Source: Aquipluma nitroreducens (GTDB lineage: Bacteria > Bacteroidota > Bacteroidia > Bacteroidales > Prolixibacteraceae). From it: a DNA stretch of 64,000 bases. A model generated the notes under the pieces. It ran no database searches, had not been told where the DNA came from, and saw nothing but the letters and a program-made list of their open reading frames with translations. Made by a program: the position numbers and the translations under genes. The stretch covers positions 1,178,001 through 1,242,000 of the forward strand of contig NZ_AP018694.1 in assembly GCF_009689585.1 (NCBI RefSeq), read 5' to 3'. Positions 16,710-25,331 of this stretch are shown here, piece after piece. Every line of letters begins with the position of its first letter. Position 1 is the first letter of the stretch.

Positions 16710-18641
16710 ATGAAATTAACTCTTTTTTCACTGCTACTAATACTTACCGGTCTTTCCATTCAAAACTTATCGGCTCAGGAAACCAAATCGATCTCGTCTC
16801 CTGACGGAAATCTTACCATTATCATTCAACTTGACAAAGATGGAGCCTTGAGTTATTCTTTCAATGCTTTTAAGCAAGCAGCTATTTTAAACTCACCAAT
16901 GGGATATTCTGCCGGGAATTCAGTTTCGGTGCCTTCCTCTGGTTGGGCTATCAAAAATTCTGAACAACATTCAGTAATCTCTGTATGGAAACCAGTATGG
17001 GGCAAACGGTCGGTGGTTCCTGACGAATACAACGAAATAACGTTTAATCTTATTGGTCCGGATACCACTAAACTTCAGCATTTATGTTTGGAAGTCAGAG
17101 CATACAATGATGGTGTAGCTTTTCGCTACAGTGTGCCGGATGAAGAGAAAAACAGTTTAATAGCCACATCAGAATTAACTGCCTATCACTTTGCTGGCGA
17201 CTACACAGCCTGGTTCTATAACGGCGAAAACGCAAATATTGGCCCTGTAAAACTTTCGGAAAACGATGCGAAACGATTGCCGGTAATGACTGTCAAAGCC
17301 AGTGATAAATTATACATGGCCATTCATGAAGCAAATTTAGCAACTGGCGATCCTCTGGTTCTTCAGTCCACAAAAGGCAGTACCTCTTTTTCTGTTGTTT
17401 CTAATCCTGGAACTCTGAAAGCAGGTTTTCAATCGGCCTGGCGGGTGATTCTTTGCGGTAAAACGCCCGGCACGATGGTCGACTCGCATATGATCGAACT
17501 TTTAAACCCTCCGGCAGTGGGCGATTTCTCGTGGGTAAAACCCGGAGTCGCAGTATGGGACTGGCGTATTGACGGTGCGCAAGTTGATGGCTTCACCTAC
17601 GGAATGAATTATCCATCGTGGGTTCGTATGGTTGATTTTGCTGCCGAAAATAACATTCGCTACTTAGTTCTGGACGCCAACTGGTACGGCCCGGAACACG
17701 AAGCAAAATCAGACCCGCTGAAAGGCGATAAAGTGAATGATGTAAAGAAATTACTTCAGTATGGGAAAGAAAAAGGAATCGGGATCTGGCTGTATCTTAA
17801 CGATGTAGGTGGGCGCAAATTCCCGATTGAACAAACCTTGAAACAATATGGTGACTGGGGCGCTGCTGGCATCAAATATGGATTTATGAGGGGCAATCCC
17901 ACTGAAAAAAATGAATGGACACGCAAGATTACGGAACTATGTGCACAAAATCACCTCCTTTGCGATTTTCACGATGGGCCGGTACATCCTTACGGACAGA
18001 TGCGCACCTTCCCCAACGCAATAACTCGTGAATATTGTCATGCCCAGTTAGATGGACATCATGTTTTTGTTCCTTCAACTTTTGTGACTACCGTTTTTGT
18101 AAATATGTTGTCGGGACCAATCGACATGAATAATGGGATGTTCGATCTTCGACAAGGGAAGACGACTCGTGTTGACGAAAATCAACCAGTTCCATCCACC
18201 TTGGTTTCGGAAGCTGCTCGCACACTAATTGTTTTTTCAGGGGCAACGATTATTCCTGACATTCCTGAATATTACCGTAAATATCCCGATTTGCTGAAAT
18301 TTATTGCTTCGCAGAAAATGCCATGGCAAGAAAGCAAAACACTTTCAGGAGAAATTGGCGAATACATTGTGGAAGCACGACAAGCAAACGACGGAGTTTG
18401 GCTTGTTGGTGCTGCTTCCAATGAATCGCCCCGGGAGCTTGATATTCCACTCAGTTTCCTGAAACGTGGAAAATATGATATGACAATTATTCAGGATGGC
18501 GACAATGCCCATTACCTTACCAATCGCGAGGTATTGAAATCGGAGAAAAAAATCATGAAGCCGTCAGAAACAGTGCATGTAAAACTTGCCGCCGGTGGTG
18601 GCGCCTGCCTGATTATTAAAGAAGTGGGCAGACTAAATTGA
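16710..18641 (+). CDS. GH97 glycoside hydrolase (SusB-like alpha-glucosidase type)
   Basis: 643 residues from ATG 16710 (MKLTLFSLLL); an upstream TTG would only add residues before a clean signal peptide. Signal peptide to about LSAQ. The N-terminal beta-supersandwich and the barrel motifs VWDWRIDGAQVDGFTYGMNY, YLVLDANWYG and IKYGFMRGN are GH97-like. At the position where retaining GH97 members have the nucleophile Asp (usually IKVDF) this protein has Gly (KYG, residue 391), which from memory is the state of inverting, SusB-type alpha-glucosidases; TREYCHAQLDG (Glu441) is then a candidate catalytic Glu. Periplasmic action on alpha-glucosides is expected. No SusCD genes are nearby. Confidence 0.85.
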   Translation: MKLTLFSLLLILTGLSIQNLSAQETKSISSPDGNLTIIIQLDKDGALSYSFNAFKQAAILNSPMGYSAGNSVSVPSSGWAIKNSEQHSVISVWKPVWGKRSVVPDEYNEITFNLIGPDTTKLQHLCLEVRAYNDGVAFRYSVPDEEKNSLIATSELTAYHFAGDYTAWFYNGENANIGPVKLSENDAKRLPVMTVKASDKLYMAIHEANLATGDPLVLQSTKGSTSFSVVSNPGTLKAGFQSAWRVILCGKTPGTMVDSHMIELLNPPAVGDFSWVKPGVAVWDWRIDGAQVDGFTYGMNYPSWVRMVDFAAENNIRYLVLDANWYGPEHEAKSDPLKGDKVNDVKKLLQYGKEKGIGIWLYLNDVGGRKFPIEQTLKQYGDWGAAGIKYGFMRGNPTEKNEWTRKITELCAQNHLLCDFHDGPVHPYGQMRTFPNAITREYCHAQLDGHHVFVPSTFVTTVFVNMLSGPIDMNNGMFDLRQGKTTRVDENQPVPSTLVSEAARTLIVFSGATIIPDIPEYYRKYPDLLKFIASQKMPWQESKTLSGEIGEYIVEARQANDGVWLVGAASNESPRELDIPLSFLKRGKYDMTIIQDGDNAHYLTNREVLKSEKKIMKPSETVHVKLAAGGGACLIIKEVGRLN

Positions 18642-18823
18642 GAATTTCAATTACTCACATCTTGTTAACATTGAATTTTAAGAAATTACCTATGATCAAC
18701 TGCAATTCTTGACACTTGCCTAATTCTGCATCACCTAAATTTTCAGAATCAACAAAGCCTCAAAACATTTTGCGCTTCTAAATGGTTTTATTACTCAGTT
18801 TCAAACTTATAGATGAAGCAATA

Positions 18824-19264
18824 ATGGAAACCAAAGCATTTGTATTCGAGCAAACTTTTCAGGTACCAAGCTCATTTGTTTGGCAAGCTATAACAGACAG
18901 AGATGAAATGAAACTCTGGTATTTCGATCTTCCGGAGTTTAAACCGGAAGTTGGCTGTGAATTTCGATTTATGGGAGGACCAGCTGAGGACCGGCAATAC
19001 CAACACATTTGTCGGGTTACGGAGGTTATTCAAAGCAAAAAAATTGCATACTCCTGGCGTTACTACGGTTATGAGGGAAGCACACTGGTGACTTTTGAGC
19101 TTTTTGATGAAGGCAACCAAACCAGGTTGAAACTAACACACGAAGGTCTGGAAACATTTCAGGCTGACAACCCCGATTTCGCAAAGAAAAACTTTGCAGA
19201 AGGATGGACCTGGCTCATAGGTACTTCATTAAAGGAATTTCTTGCAAAAAAACAGAAACTTTAA
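18824..19264 (+). CDS. SRPBCC/AHSA1-family protein
   Basis: 146 residues from METKAFVFEQTF at 18824; an in-frame ATG at 18782 would add 14 residues that do not fit the domain start. The sequence follows the START-like AHSA1 pattern: VPSSFVWQAITDRDEMKLWYFD, FRFMGGPAEDR, VTEVIQSKKIAYSWRYYG, LTHEGLETF, and NFAEGWTWLIGTSLKEFL at the C-terminus. These small proteins bind hydrophobic ligands or act in toxin/detergent response; no ligand can be told. It precedes a DoxX-like gene by 11 bp, probably one transcript. Confidence 0.8.
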   Translation: METKAFVFEQTFQVPSSFVWQAITDRDEMKLWYFDLPEFKPEVGCEFRFMGGPAEDRQYQHICRVTEVIQSKKIAYSWRYYGYEGSTLVTFELFDEGNQTRLKLTHEGLETFQADNPDFAKKNFAEGWTWLIGTSLKEFLAKKQKL

Positions 19265-19275
19265 AATTATACCCA

Positions 19276-19653
19276 ATGAAAATCGCTTCAATTATCGTTC
19301 GTGTCTTGATGGGTCTCATGTTTGCATTTGCGTCCATCGTTGTGCTATTTAAACTCATGCCTCAACCTGAACAAACAGGCAATGTTAAAATCTTCATGGA
19401 TGGAATGACCGCTTCGGTCTACCTGATGACCACCGTGAAAATTGTTGAACTCATATGTGCCATTGCTTTTCTATCCGGAAGATTTGTTCCGTTGGCAAGT
19501 GTGGTTATCTTTCCAATTACCCTGAATATTCTGTTGTTCCATGTATTTCTGGAACCATCAGGATTACCTGTTGCAGTATTGCTAATGATTGGGAATCTGT
19601 TCCTGGCATTTTATTATCGCGACAAATACAAGCCGATGTTAGCCCCAAAATAA
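19276..19653 (+). CDS. DoxX-like small integral membrane protein
   Basis: 125 residues from ATG 19276 (MKIASIIVRVLMGLMFAFASI). A start at 19204 would overlap the preceding gene and adds no membrane sequence. Four hydrophobic segments are visible (about 4-25, 48-68, 72-92, 98-116), the DoxX/DUF4870-like topology. Function in this family is poorly known; it is often cotranscribed with AHSA1 proteins, as here. Confidence 0.7.
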   Translation: MKIASIIVRVLMGLMFAFASIVVLFKLMPQPEQTGNVKIFMDGMTASVYLMTTVKIVELICAIAFLSGRFVPLASVVIFPITLNILLFHVFLEPSGLPVAVLLMIGNLFLAFYYRDKYKPMLAPK

Positions 19654-19683
19654 GAAATTGTGTTTCTCATCATTCAAACAGAT

Positions 19684-19723
19684 AGCACGAACCAGTCAAA
19701 TCCAGATTGATTCGTGCTTTTTT
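19684..19723 (+). terminator. Intrinsic terminator after the AHSA1-DoxX pair
   Basis: Arms AGCACGAA (19684-19691) and TTCGTGCT (19711-19718), followed by a T run to 19723. Confidence 0.8.
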
Positions 19724-19811
19724 ATGTCAGATCCTGAACTGTTAAAAAGCGGAATTTAACAGTTACCGGATATTTTTTTCGCTAAATTTAAAGTGTCTAA
19801 AAAAGATAGCC

Positions 19812-20171
19812 ATGAAACGAAAAGTATTTATCTTAGCCATTTTTGCATTGATTTCCTATTCGTTATCAGCTCAATCGAAACAGGACTCAAAATCAAATTC
19901 AATCAAAATCGGGTTCAATTCCTATCAGCAAATTCTGAATGATACGTTGAAATTAAGCGTTCCACCCGAAGGCGAAAATCGTCAATTCTTATTTCAGAAA
20001 AATGAGCTGCAAAACCAGGATCTTGCGCAATTTGACGCCCAGAGATCTATCATTTCAGATCAACAGTTCAGGATGCCGATATTGAATCCCGCATTTAAAT
20101 CGGAAATGCCCGCAATGAGGCCTGATTCCTCAGTTCATTTCTTTCTTCGCATCAAAAAGATTGGGAAATAA
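19812..20171 (+). CDS. Small secreted protein of unknown function
   Basis: 119 residues; not recognised. A signal peptide is clear (MKRKVFILAIFALISYSLSA). The mature part is polar and Gln/Asn/Ser-rich (QQILNDTLKLSVPPEGENRQ), has no Cys, and ends in a basic segment (FFLRIKKIGK). It stands alone between the terminator at 19684 and the acetylesterase gene. The A-rich leader before ATG 19812 is typical of Bacteroidota start regions. No domain was identified. Confidence 0.6.
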   Translation: MKRKVFILAIFALISYSLSAQSKQDSKSNSIKIGFNSYQQILNDTLKLSVPPEGENRQFLFQKNELQNQDLAQFDAQRSIISDQQFRMPILNPAFKSEMPAMRPDSSVHFFLRIKKIGK

Positions 20172-20310
20172 GATTCAATTCCCGAAAAAATGAGGCTTCC
20201 GGCCTTTAACATTTATCCGTAATTTCAGCTCAATTCCATTGCTTCAATATCGATTTTCAACTAACTTGCATCCTCAAATTCAGATAAATATAAAAACCTA
20301 ATCAACTAAA

Positions 20311-21735
20311 ATGAAACGAACAGCCTTTTCAATGATGACTATTCTTCTGGTCATCTTTTTTTCTGTAAGTCAGGCATTTGCAGAAATTAAATTACCTTCC
20401 ATTTTTTGCGACAACATGGTGATGCAGCAGCAAACTCAGGCCGCAATTTGGGGCAAAGCCAGTAAAAACGCGACCGTTAGTATATCCACATCATGGAATG
20501 GGAAAAGCTACAGCGCCAAAGCTTCGGCAGATGGTAGCTGGAAAATACAAGTTGTAACGCCTAAGGCTGGCGGCCCTTATGAAATCACGATCAGCGACGG
20601 CAAATCACTGAAACTAAAAAATGTATTGATCGGCGAGGTTTGGGTTTGCTCCGGACAATCGAACATGGAAATGCCTATGAAAGGATATAAAAACCAACCG
20701 ATTATGGGTGGTTTAGATGCTATCGCACTTTCTTCAAACCCAAACATCCGGTTGTTCTCGGTTAAAAAAGCCACCAGCGTGGAGCCACTTGACGATTTGA
20801 CCGGTGGATGGAAATTGTGCGAACCCGAAAATGTAGCCGAATTTAGTGCAACAGCCTATTACTTTGGATTAATGTTGAATAAAGTCCTGAAAGTTCCGGT
20901 TGGCCTGATCAATACAAGCTGGGGCGGAACCCGTATCGAACCATGGATCAGTGAAATGGGATGCAAAAACTTCGATTGGGTGAAACTTCCGGAGAAGAAA
21001 CCGGTTGAAAACCTCTCGCAACAAACACCAACCGTTCTGTTCAACGCCATGATCAACCCGATTGTAGGCTATGGAATGCGTGGCGCTATCTGGTACCAGG
21101 GAGAATCGAACCGCAACGAACCCAAAGAATATCAGAATCTGATGCCGGGACTAATCGAAAACTGGCGCTCTTTGTGGGGAATCGGCGAATTCCCATTTTA
21201 CTTTGTTCAGATTGCTCCATTTGATTACGGCCCAACCGGATTGAGCTCAGCTTACCTTCGCGAAGCCCAATTAAAAGCATCAACAGCGATTAAAAACATC
21301 GGCATGGCTTGTATCATGGATATTGCTGAAAAAGATTGCATCCATCCGGCAGCCAAAGAAACGGGATCGAAACGCCTCGCCTTGCTTGCACTGGCTCAAA
21401 CCTACGGGATAAAAGGAATTGCCAGCCAAAGTCCTGTTCTGAATGAGATGAAGGCTGATGCAGGAGTGGTTAAACTGACCTTCGACAATGCACCCAACGG
21501 ATTAACTTCGTATGGTAAGGAATTAAGTTGCTTCGAACTGGCTGGAGCCAATAAACGTTTCTTCCCAGCTAAAGCTTTCATAACCGGAACTGGCATTACC
21601 TTAATTTCGCCTTCTGTTGCTGAACCTGTTGCCGTACGTTATGCATTTAAAGATTTTATTGTCGGCGACTTATTCAGCACAGAAGGATTGCCAGTTTCAT
21701 CATTCAGAACCGACGAATGGGAACCTGAAAAATAA
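20311..21735 (+). CDS. Sialate O-acetylesterase-like SGNH/SASA esterase
   Basis: 474 residues with a signal peptide ending about AFA (22-24). The catalytic Ser lies in EVWVCSGQSNMEMPM (Ser117), the SASA-family block; TSWGGTRIEPW and AIWYQGESN are further family blocks, and DCIHPAAKETG carries the likely catalytic Asp/His. These periplasmic enzymes remove O-acetyl groups from sialic acids or from xylan and mannan side chains in Bacteroidota. Given the glycosidases around it, hemicellulose deacetylation is as plausible as sialate. Ends in a very strong terminator. Confidence 0.88.
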   Translation: MKRTAFSMMTILLVIFFSVSQAFAEIKLPSIFCDNMVMQQQTQAAIWGKASKNATVSISTSWNGKSYSAKASADGSWKIQVVTPKAGGPYEITISDGKSLKLKNVLIGEVWVCSGQSNMEMPMKGYKNQPIMGGLDAIALSSNPNIRLFSVKKATSVEPLDDLTGGWKLCEPENVAEFSATAYYFGLMLNKVLKVPVGLINTSWGGTRIEPWISEMGCKNFDWVKLPEKKPVENLSQQTPTVLFNAMINPIVGYGMRGAIWYQGESNRNEPKEYQNLMPGLIENWRSLWGIGEFPFYFVQIAPFDYGPTGLSSAYLREAQLKASTAIKNIGMACIMDIAEKDCIHPAAKETGSKRLALLALAQTYGIKGIASQSPVLNEMKADAGVVKLTFDNAPNGLTSYGKELSCFELAGANKRFFPAKAFITGTGITLISPSVAEPVAVRYAFKDFIVGDLFSTEGLPVSSFRTDEWEPEK

Positions 21736-21748
21736 ACGATCGGGTTAT

Positions 21749-21805
21749 CTCCATAAAAAAGCAAAACCTCTGATTTCATATCAGAGGTTTTGCTTTTTTA
21801 TGGAG
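21749..21805. terminator. 26-bp perfect hairpin, bidirectional terminator
   Basis: Arms 21749-21774 and 21780-21805 are perfectly complementary with a 5-nt loop. T6 and A6 tracts lie inside the stem on both sides, so it can stop transcription from either direction. Confidence 0.85.
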
Positions 21806-21894
21806 CTGAACAATCTGCATTCAGTAGATGATTAGCCTTTCTATCCGAAGAATTAATTATTACGAATATCCGATTGCATACTTAATTGAATCTA

Positions 21895-22110
21895 CAATTG
21901 GGGCTTTGCCCCAAACCCTAAATCCTTTTTTGTCTTAACACAAAAAAGGATTCAAAAAAAGTCAAGGCAGAGTCCGCTTCGCTCGAAAAACTAACGTTCG
22001 ACGGCTAAAATCTTTTAAACTCGCCTATCGGCTCAAACAGAAAAGATTTTTTAACGCCGCCTTCACTTGTTTTTCGGCTCACCGGCCAAGGCCAGTCACT
22101 CTTCTTTAAG
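21895..22110. repeat. Complex inverted-repeat element, probably a dispersed non-coding repeat
   Basis: The 404-bp gap 21736-22139 has no gene. After the terminator it holds GGGGCTTTGCCCC (21900-21912), a 13-bp perfect hairpin (21921-21933 with 21940-21952), a 10-bp hairpin (22007-22016 with 22041-22050), and outer arms around AAGTCAAGGC (21958-21968) and GCCTTCACTT (22060-22069) with one mismatch. The nested layout looks like a folded repeat; I recall similar blocks in other Bacteroidota genomes, which needs a search to confirm. Confidence 0.5.
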
Positions 22111-22139
22111 TTTTAGGTAAAAAACGGATACTCATTTAA

Positions 22140-24248
22140 TTATTGCACTTTCCAAACCAGTACATCGGCGGTTTTCATCGATTTGCTGCCAATCAAAACT
22201 TTGGCATTAGCCGGAAGGTTCATTTCATAAACCTTATCGGAGTAATTCATGGCTATCCCAAATCCATCGCGATATTCAACCATAATTCCCTGCGGATAAT
22301 TCTCCACCGGAATACCTTGCTGTTTGTACAATTTAGTAAGTACCTGTTTTTCCAAATCACCTGTTTTGGAGTCAACACCAATGTAAGTTACCGTTCCTTT
22401 ACCCAGTTTGTGGAAAACAATGGCCGACGTTCCGGCGTAGAAATCGCCTTCGTACGTTCCCCAGGTTTCTGTTCCGGCGAAAGGTTTTAGCAGATCGCCC
22501 CAACTGGTCCATGCAAATTCCTGATTGTTGAATTTTATTTTATCCGGAGATTGCGGCATCAACAAATCGTACGATTCAACCTCGGCGCCAAACAATTTCC
22601 ACATCGGCTGATAGAATTTGGCTTCCCACAAATGTCCGCTGCGATCCTGAATTCCGGTACGGCAGCTCATCACCAGATTACCGCCCTTCTCGGCATAAGC
22701 AGTCAATTTATCAATCATCTGCTGATCGATCATTTCGTAAGCGGGTACAATCAAAACCGGATAATTGGCAAAATTGGTGGTGTCGCGTACAAAATCAACC
22801 GGAGCGCCAAACGATTTCACGGCTTTGTAATATTTCAGGAAATGACCCTCAGTATTCCATTCGGTGGTTTGTTTGTTCAGATTGAGTCCCTGAACATTGT
22901 CGGTATTAATCAGGATTCCGGTTTTACGCTGTTCGTAAGCTTTTGGCAGTGCAGCTTTCGGGTCGTAATTTTTACGCAACGTCTGTATTTCCTGAATAAA
23001 CTGGCTGAATTCTTTTCCTCCGGGAGTTGGTGTTACACCATCGGGGCCTACCATGCCATAATGGTATTGCTCGTAACCATACAATGGAGCACGAAAGCGA
23101 TACGAACAGGTAAATTTACTTCCTCCGGCAAACACGTGCCACAAATACATGTGGATAGCGCCCGGAAGTGGCTGCGGATTGATGCTTCCCCAGTTCACCT
23201 GACCAGGCTGAAGTTCCATAACGCCGTAAGCGCCTTTCAGCGGACGGAAAAAATCGTTGGCCATGGCAATGCGCGAATATTCACCCACGCGGTAACCTTT
23301 CGGTCCGATACCTAGATCGCCACCATAAACCATATACCGGGTATAAGCCACAAAATCCAATTCTTTGCTCTGACCAACATAGCCCACATCGTACATCGGA
23401 ATATAGTTTGAAGTAATCCATTGGTCTTTCGAAGCGTATTTTTTGATTTCGCGGGCCTGTTCATCCAGAAAAGTTGCTGTTTCGGCATCGGCAAAACGAT
23501 AATGATCGAGTTGCCCATGAAGGTTCATCCCCCATTGTTTGTGAAGCGGGATATTTATCTCGTCGAAACTGGAATAAGTCCCGCTCCAGAAATTGTTTCC
23601 CCATGACTGGTTCAACGCATCAATGGTTTTGTATTTTTCTTTCAGCCAGTCACGAAACCTCTGAGGCGCATCAACACCATAATCGAGAAAACGGCGAGGC
23701 TCATTATCCACTTGCCAACCAATCACACGTTTATCATTTCCATAACGTTTGGCCAGTTCAGCAATCATTTTCATCGAATACATGCGGAAATAATTGCTCG
23801 AAAAAGTGGCATGTTGCCGTCCGCCATGATCCATTTTCGTACCATCCTCGTTGGTTGCAAGCACATCCGGGTGTTTGCGCACCAGCCACACCGGTGGAGT
23901 TGCTGTTGAGGTACACATCACCACTTTCAGGTTATATTTGGCAGCAAGTTGCAGTGACCGATCGAGCCACCGGAAATCGTATTTTCCTTCTTCGGGTTCA
24001 AGTTCTGCCCAGGCAAATTCGGCAAAGTGGGTAAATTCGAATCCCATTTTGGCCATGTTCTGGAAGTCGCGCTCCCATTGTGTCGAGTCCCAATGTTCAG
24101 GATAATAGTAAACGCCCACAGAAGTTAGGTCTTTGGCCGGGAAAAATTTCCCGATATTCTGAGCATTCAAATTGAAACTCAAGAAAAGCCCGAATATACT
24201 CAGAATTAGCAGTTTCGGTAATGATACAAATTTCATCAGCATGATCAT
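22140..24248 (-). CDS. GH42 beta-galactosidase
   Basis: 702 residues. The N-terminus has a signal peptide (LLILSIFGLFLSFNLNAQ); ATG 24248 is used, with ATG 24236 (MKFVSLPKLL) an equally good start. GH42 motifs are GVYYYPEHW, FAEFAWAELEPEEG, GWQVDNEPRR with acid/base Glu183, and GVMELQPGQVNWG with nucleophile Glu345. A trimerisation-type Rossmann domain follows (VDFVRDTTNFANYPVLIVPAYEM) and then a C-terminal beta domain. It releases terminal beta-galactose, perhaps from galactan or galactosylated hemicellulose side chains, in the periplasm. It is monocistronic in appearance. Confidence 0.93.
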   Translation of the reverse strand: MIMLMKFVSLPKLLILSIFGLFLSFNLNAQNIGKFFPAKDLTSVGVYYYPEHWDSTQWERDFQNMAKMGFEFTHFAEFAWAELEPEEGKYDFRWLDRSLQLAAKYNLKVVMCTSTATPPVWLVRKHPDVLATNEDGTKMDHGGRQHATFSSNYFRMYSMKMIAELAKRYGNDKRVIGWQVDNEPRRFLDYGVDAPQRFRDWLKEKYKTIDALNQSWGNNFWSGTYSSFDEINIPLHKQWGMNLHGQLDHYRFADAETATFLDEQAREIKKYASKDQWITSNYIPMYDVGYVGQSKELDFVAYTRYMVYGGDLGIGPKGYRVGEYSRIAMANDFFRPLKGAYGVMELQPGQVNWGSINPQPLPGAIHMYLWHVFAGGSKFTCSYRFRAPLYGYEQYHYGMVGPDGVTPTPGGKEFSQFIQEIQTLRKNYDPKAALPKAYEQRKTGILINTDNVQGLNLNKQTTEWNTEGHFLKYYKAVKSFGAPVDFVRDTTNFANYPVLIVPAYEMIDQQMIDKLTAYAEKGGNLVMSCRTGIQDRSGHLWEAKFYQPMWKLFGAEVESYDLLMPQSPDKIKFNNQEFAWTSWGDLLKPFAGTETWGTYEGDFYAGTSAIVFHKLGKGTVTYIGVDSKTGDLEKQVLTKLYKQQGIPVENYPQGIMVEYRDGFGIAMNYSDKVYEMNLPANAKVLIGSKSMKTADVLVWKVQ

Positions 24249-24318
24249 TTGATTTAGATTTTAGGGTAATAAATTGGCAATACAAGTATAATTCATTTCA
24301 CCGGATTTTTATGAAAAG

Positions 24319-24360
24319 AAAAAATCCTGAACCCATAAATTCATGGACTCAGGATTTTTT
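24319..24360 (-). terminator. Intrinsic terminator of the first hemerythrin gene
   Basis: Arms AAAAATCCTGA (24320-24330) and TCAGGATTTTTT (24349-24360), with further pairing inside and a T-rich run on the minus strand. Nearly the same hairpin follows the paralogue at 25332. Confidence 0.8.
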
Positions 24361-24382
24361 AATATGGAGTATTGCATAACGT

Positions 24383-24970
24383 TCAACTCGCCAGAATCAA
24401 CTCTTCCAACGCTATGGCTTTGGGATGAAGGATGTCGTTTTCGAGGTGAACATGTACATGCAAATCATCATCAAACTCTTTCAGTTTCTCATACAGAACC
24501 CGAAACGTATCGGATGCATCACGAGGTGGAGTATAGTTGCTGCTTAGTTTTGACAACCGCTGCATCATGATGCCGGCAGTTTCGTGCTCGGTTTCCATCA
24601 CCCTCGCGGGAACTTTTACCGATCCGAAACCAGGCCTGTCAACATGTGTCAGGTCTGATTTGGCCTGATTCAATTTTTTAATATAGGGGAACAAAACAAG
24701 CTCTTCTTTTTTCAGATGAAGGAGCATCTCGTTTGAAATTTGTTTAAACAGACTCTGAATAATTGCGAGTTCAGAATGCGTTGCACCATACGAATCAACC
24801 ACTTCAGAGGTAAGTGCCTTGATCTGCAAAATGGCATTTTTCACATACTCATGATGCGTTTGTATAATATAATCGGTCAAGTAATCACAGTTCCAGTTGT
24901 TATAATTGTGAGTCGATAATACGTTCTCATTCGTGATTTCTACAGCCGAAGAATTAATCAGATTTGGCAT
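24383..24970 (-). CDS. Hemerythrin-domain protein, RIC-like paralogue lacking the DUF542 domain
   Basis: 195 residues, similar along its length to the protein at 25332-26060 but without the N-terminal Cys-Cys domain. Iron-ligand histidines and acids are in TDYIIQTHHEYV, GATHSELA, HLKKEELVLFPYIKKL, VMETEHETAGIMM and HVHVHLENDILHPKA. RIC/YtfE proteins carry a diiron site and repair nitrosylated or oxidised iron-sulfur clusters. The N-terminus retains a degenerate linker (NVLSTHNYNNWN). Gene and downstream terminator appear to be a tandem copy of the neighbour. Confidence 0.82.
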   Translation of the reverse strand: MPNLINSSAVEITNENVLSTHNYNNWNCDYLTDYIIQTHHEYVKNAILQIKALTSEVVDSYGATHSELAIIQSLFKQISNEMLLHLKKEELVLFPYIKKLNQAKSDLTHVDRPGFGSVKVPARVMETEHETAGIMMQRLSKLSSNYTPPRDASDTFRVLYEKLKEFDDDLHVHVHLENDILHPKAIALEELILAS

Positions 24971-25074
24971 CGCAAAGAATTTTATAGTCAGTTCTCTCCA
25001 AAACTAATGAAAATTCCCATTTCCCACGGTTAAAAAAGCACCAAATTTATATCATTGGTGTCCCGGTAAAATTC

Positions 25075-25222
25075 TGAGATTCTTCGCTTCGCTCAGAAAA
25101 ACAGTTATTTACACGAGTCTGGAGGGAAAGAAGGGTAGGTTTGCAGCAAAGCCGCAAACCTACCCTTCTTTCATCACACCTCATTGATTGTCATTTCGAA
25201 CAAAGTGAGAAATCTTAATGTG
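25075..25222. repeat. REPIN-like palindromic element
   Basis: The 361-bp gap 24971-25331 has no gene. An 18-bp perfect hairpin (25127-25144 with 25154-25171, 9-nt loop) lies between two imperfect inverted arms: AGATTCTTCGCTTCGCTCAG near 25079-25098 and, as complement, AGATTTCTCACTTTGTTCGA near 25195-25215. Such paired arms around a hairpin are the layout of REP doublets. Confidence 0.5.
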
Positions 25223-25269
25223 ATATGAATTGCTAAGTTTTACCGAACTATAGCGAATTTCATTAAAAG

Positions 25270-25306
25270 AAAAATCCTGAATCCGGATTTTGGACTCAGG
25301 ATTTTT
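25270..25306 (-). terminator. Intrinsic terminator of the RIC gene
   Basis: Arms AAAAATCCTGA (25270-25280) and TCAGGATTTTT (25296-25306), extended by inner TCC/GGA pairing, with T run on the minus strand. Confidence 0.8.
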
Positions 25307-25331
25307 ACAAAAACCCCTATTTATAAACCAA

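Noticed and set aside
22551-23315. 254-residue plus-strand ORF opposite the GH42 gene
   Set aside because: Antisense to conserved GH42 sequence, His/Phe/Ile-biased composition, no promoter.
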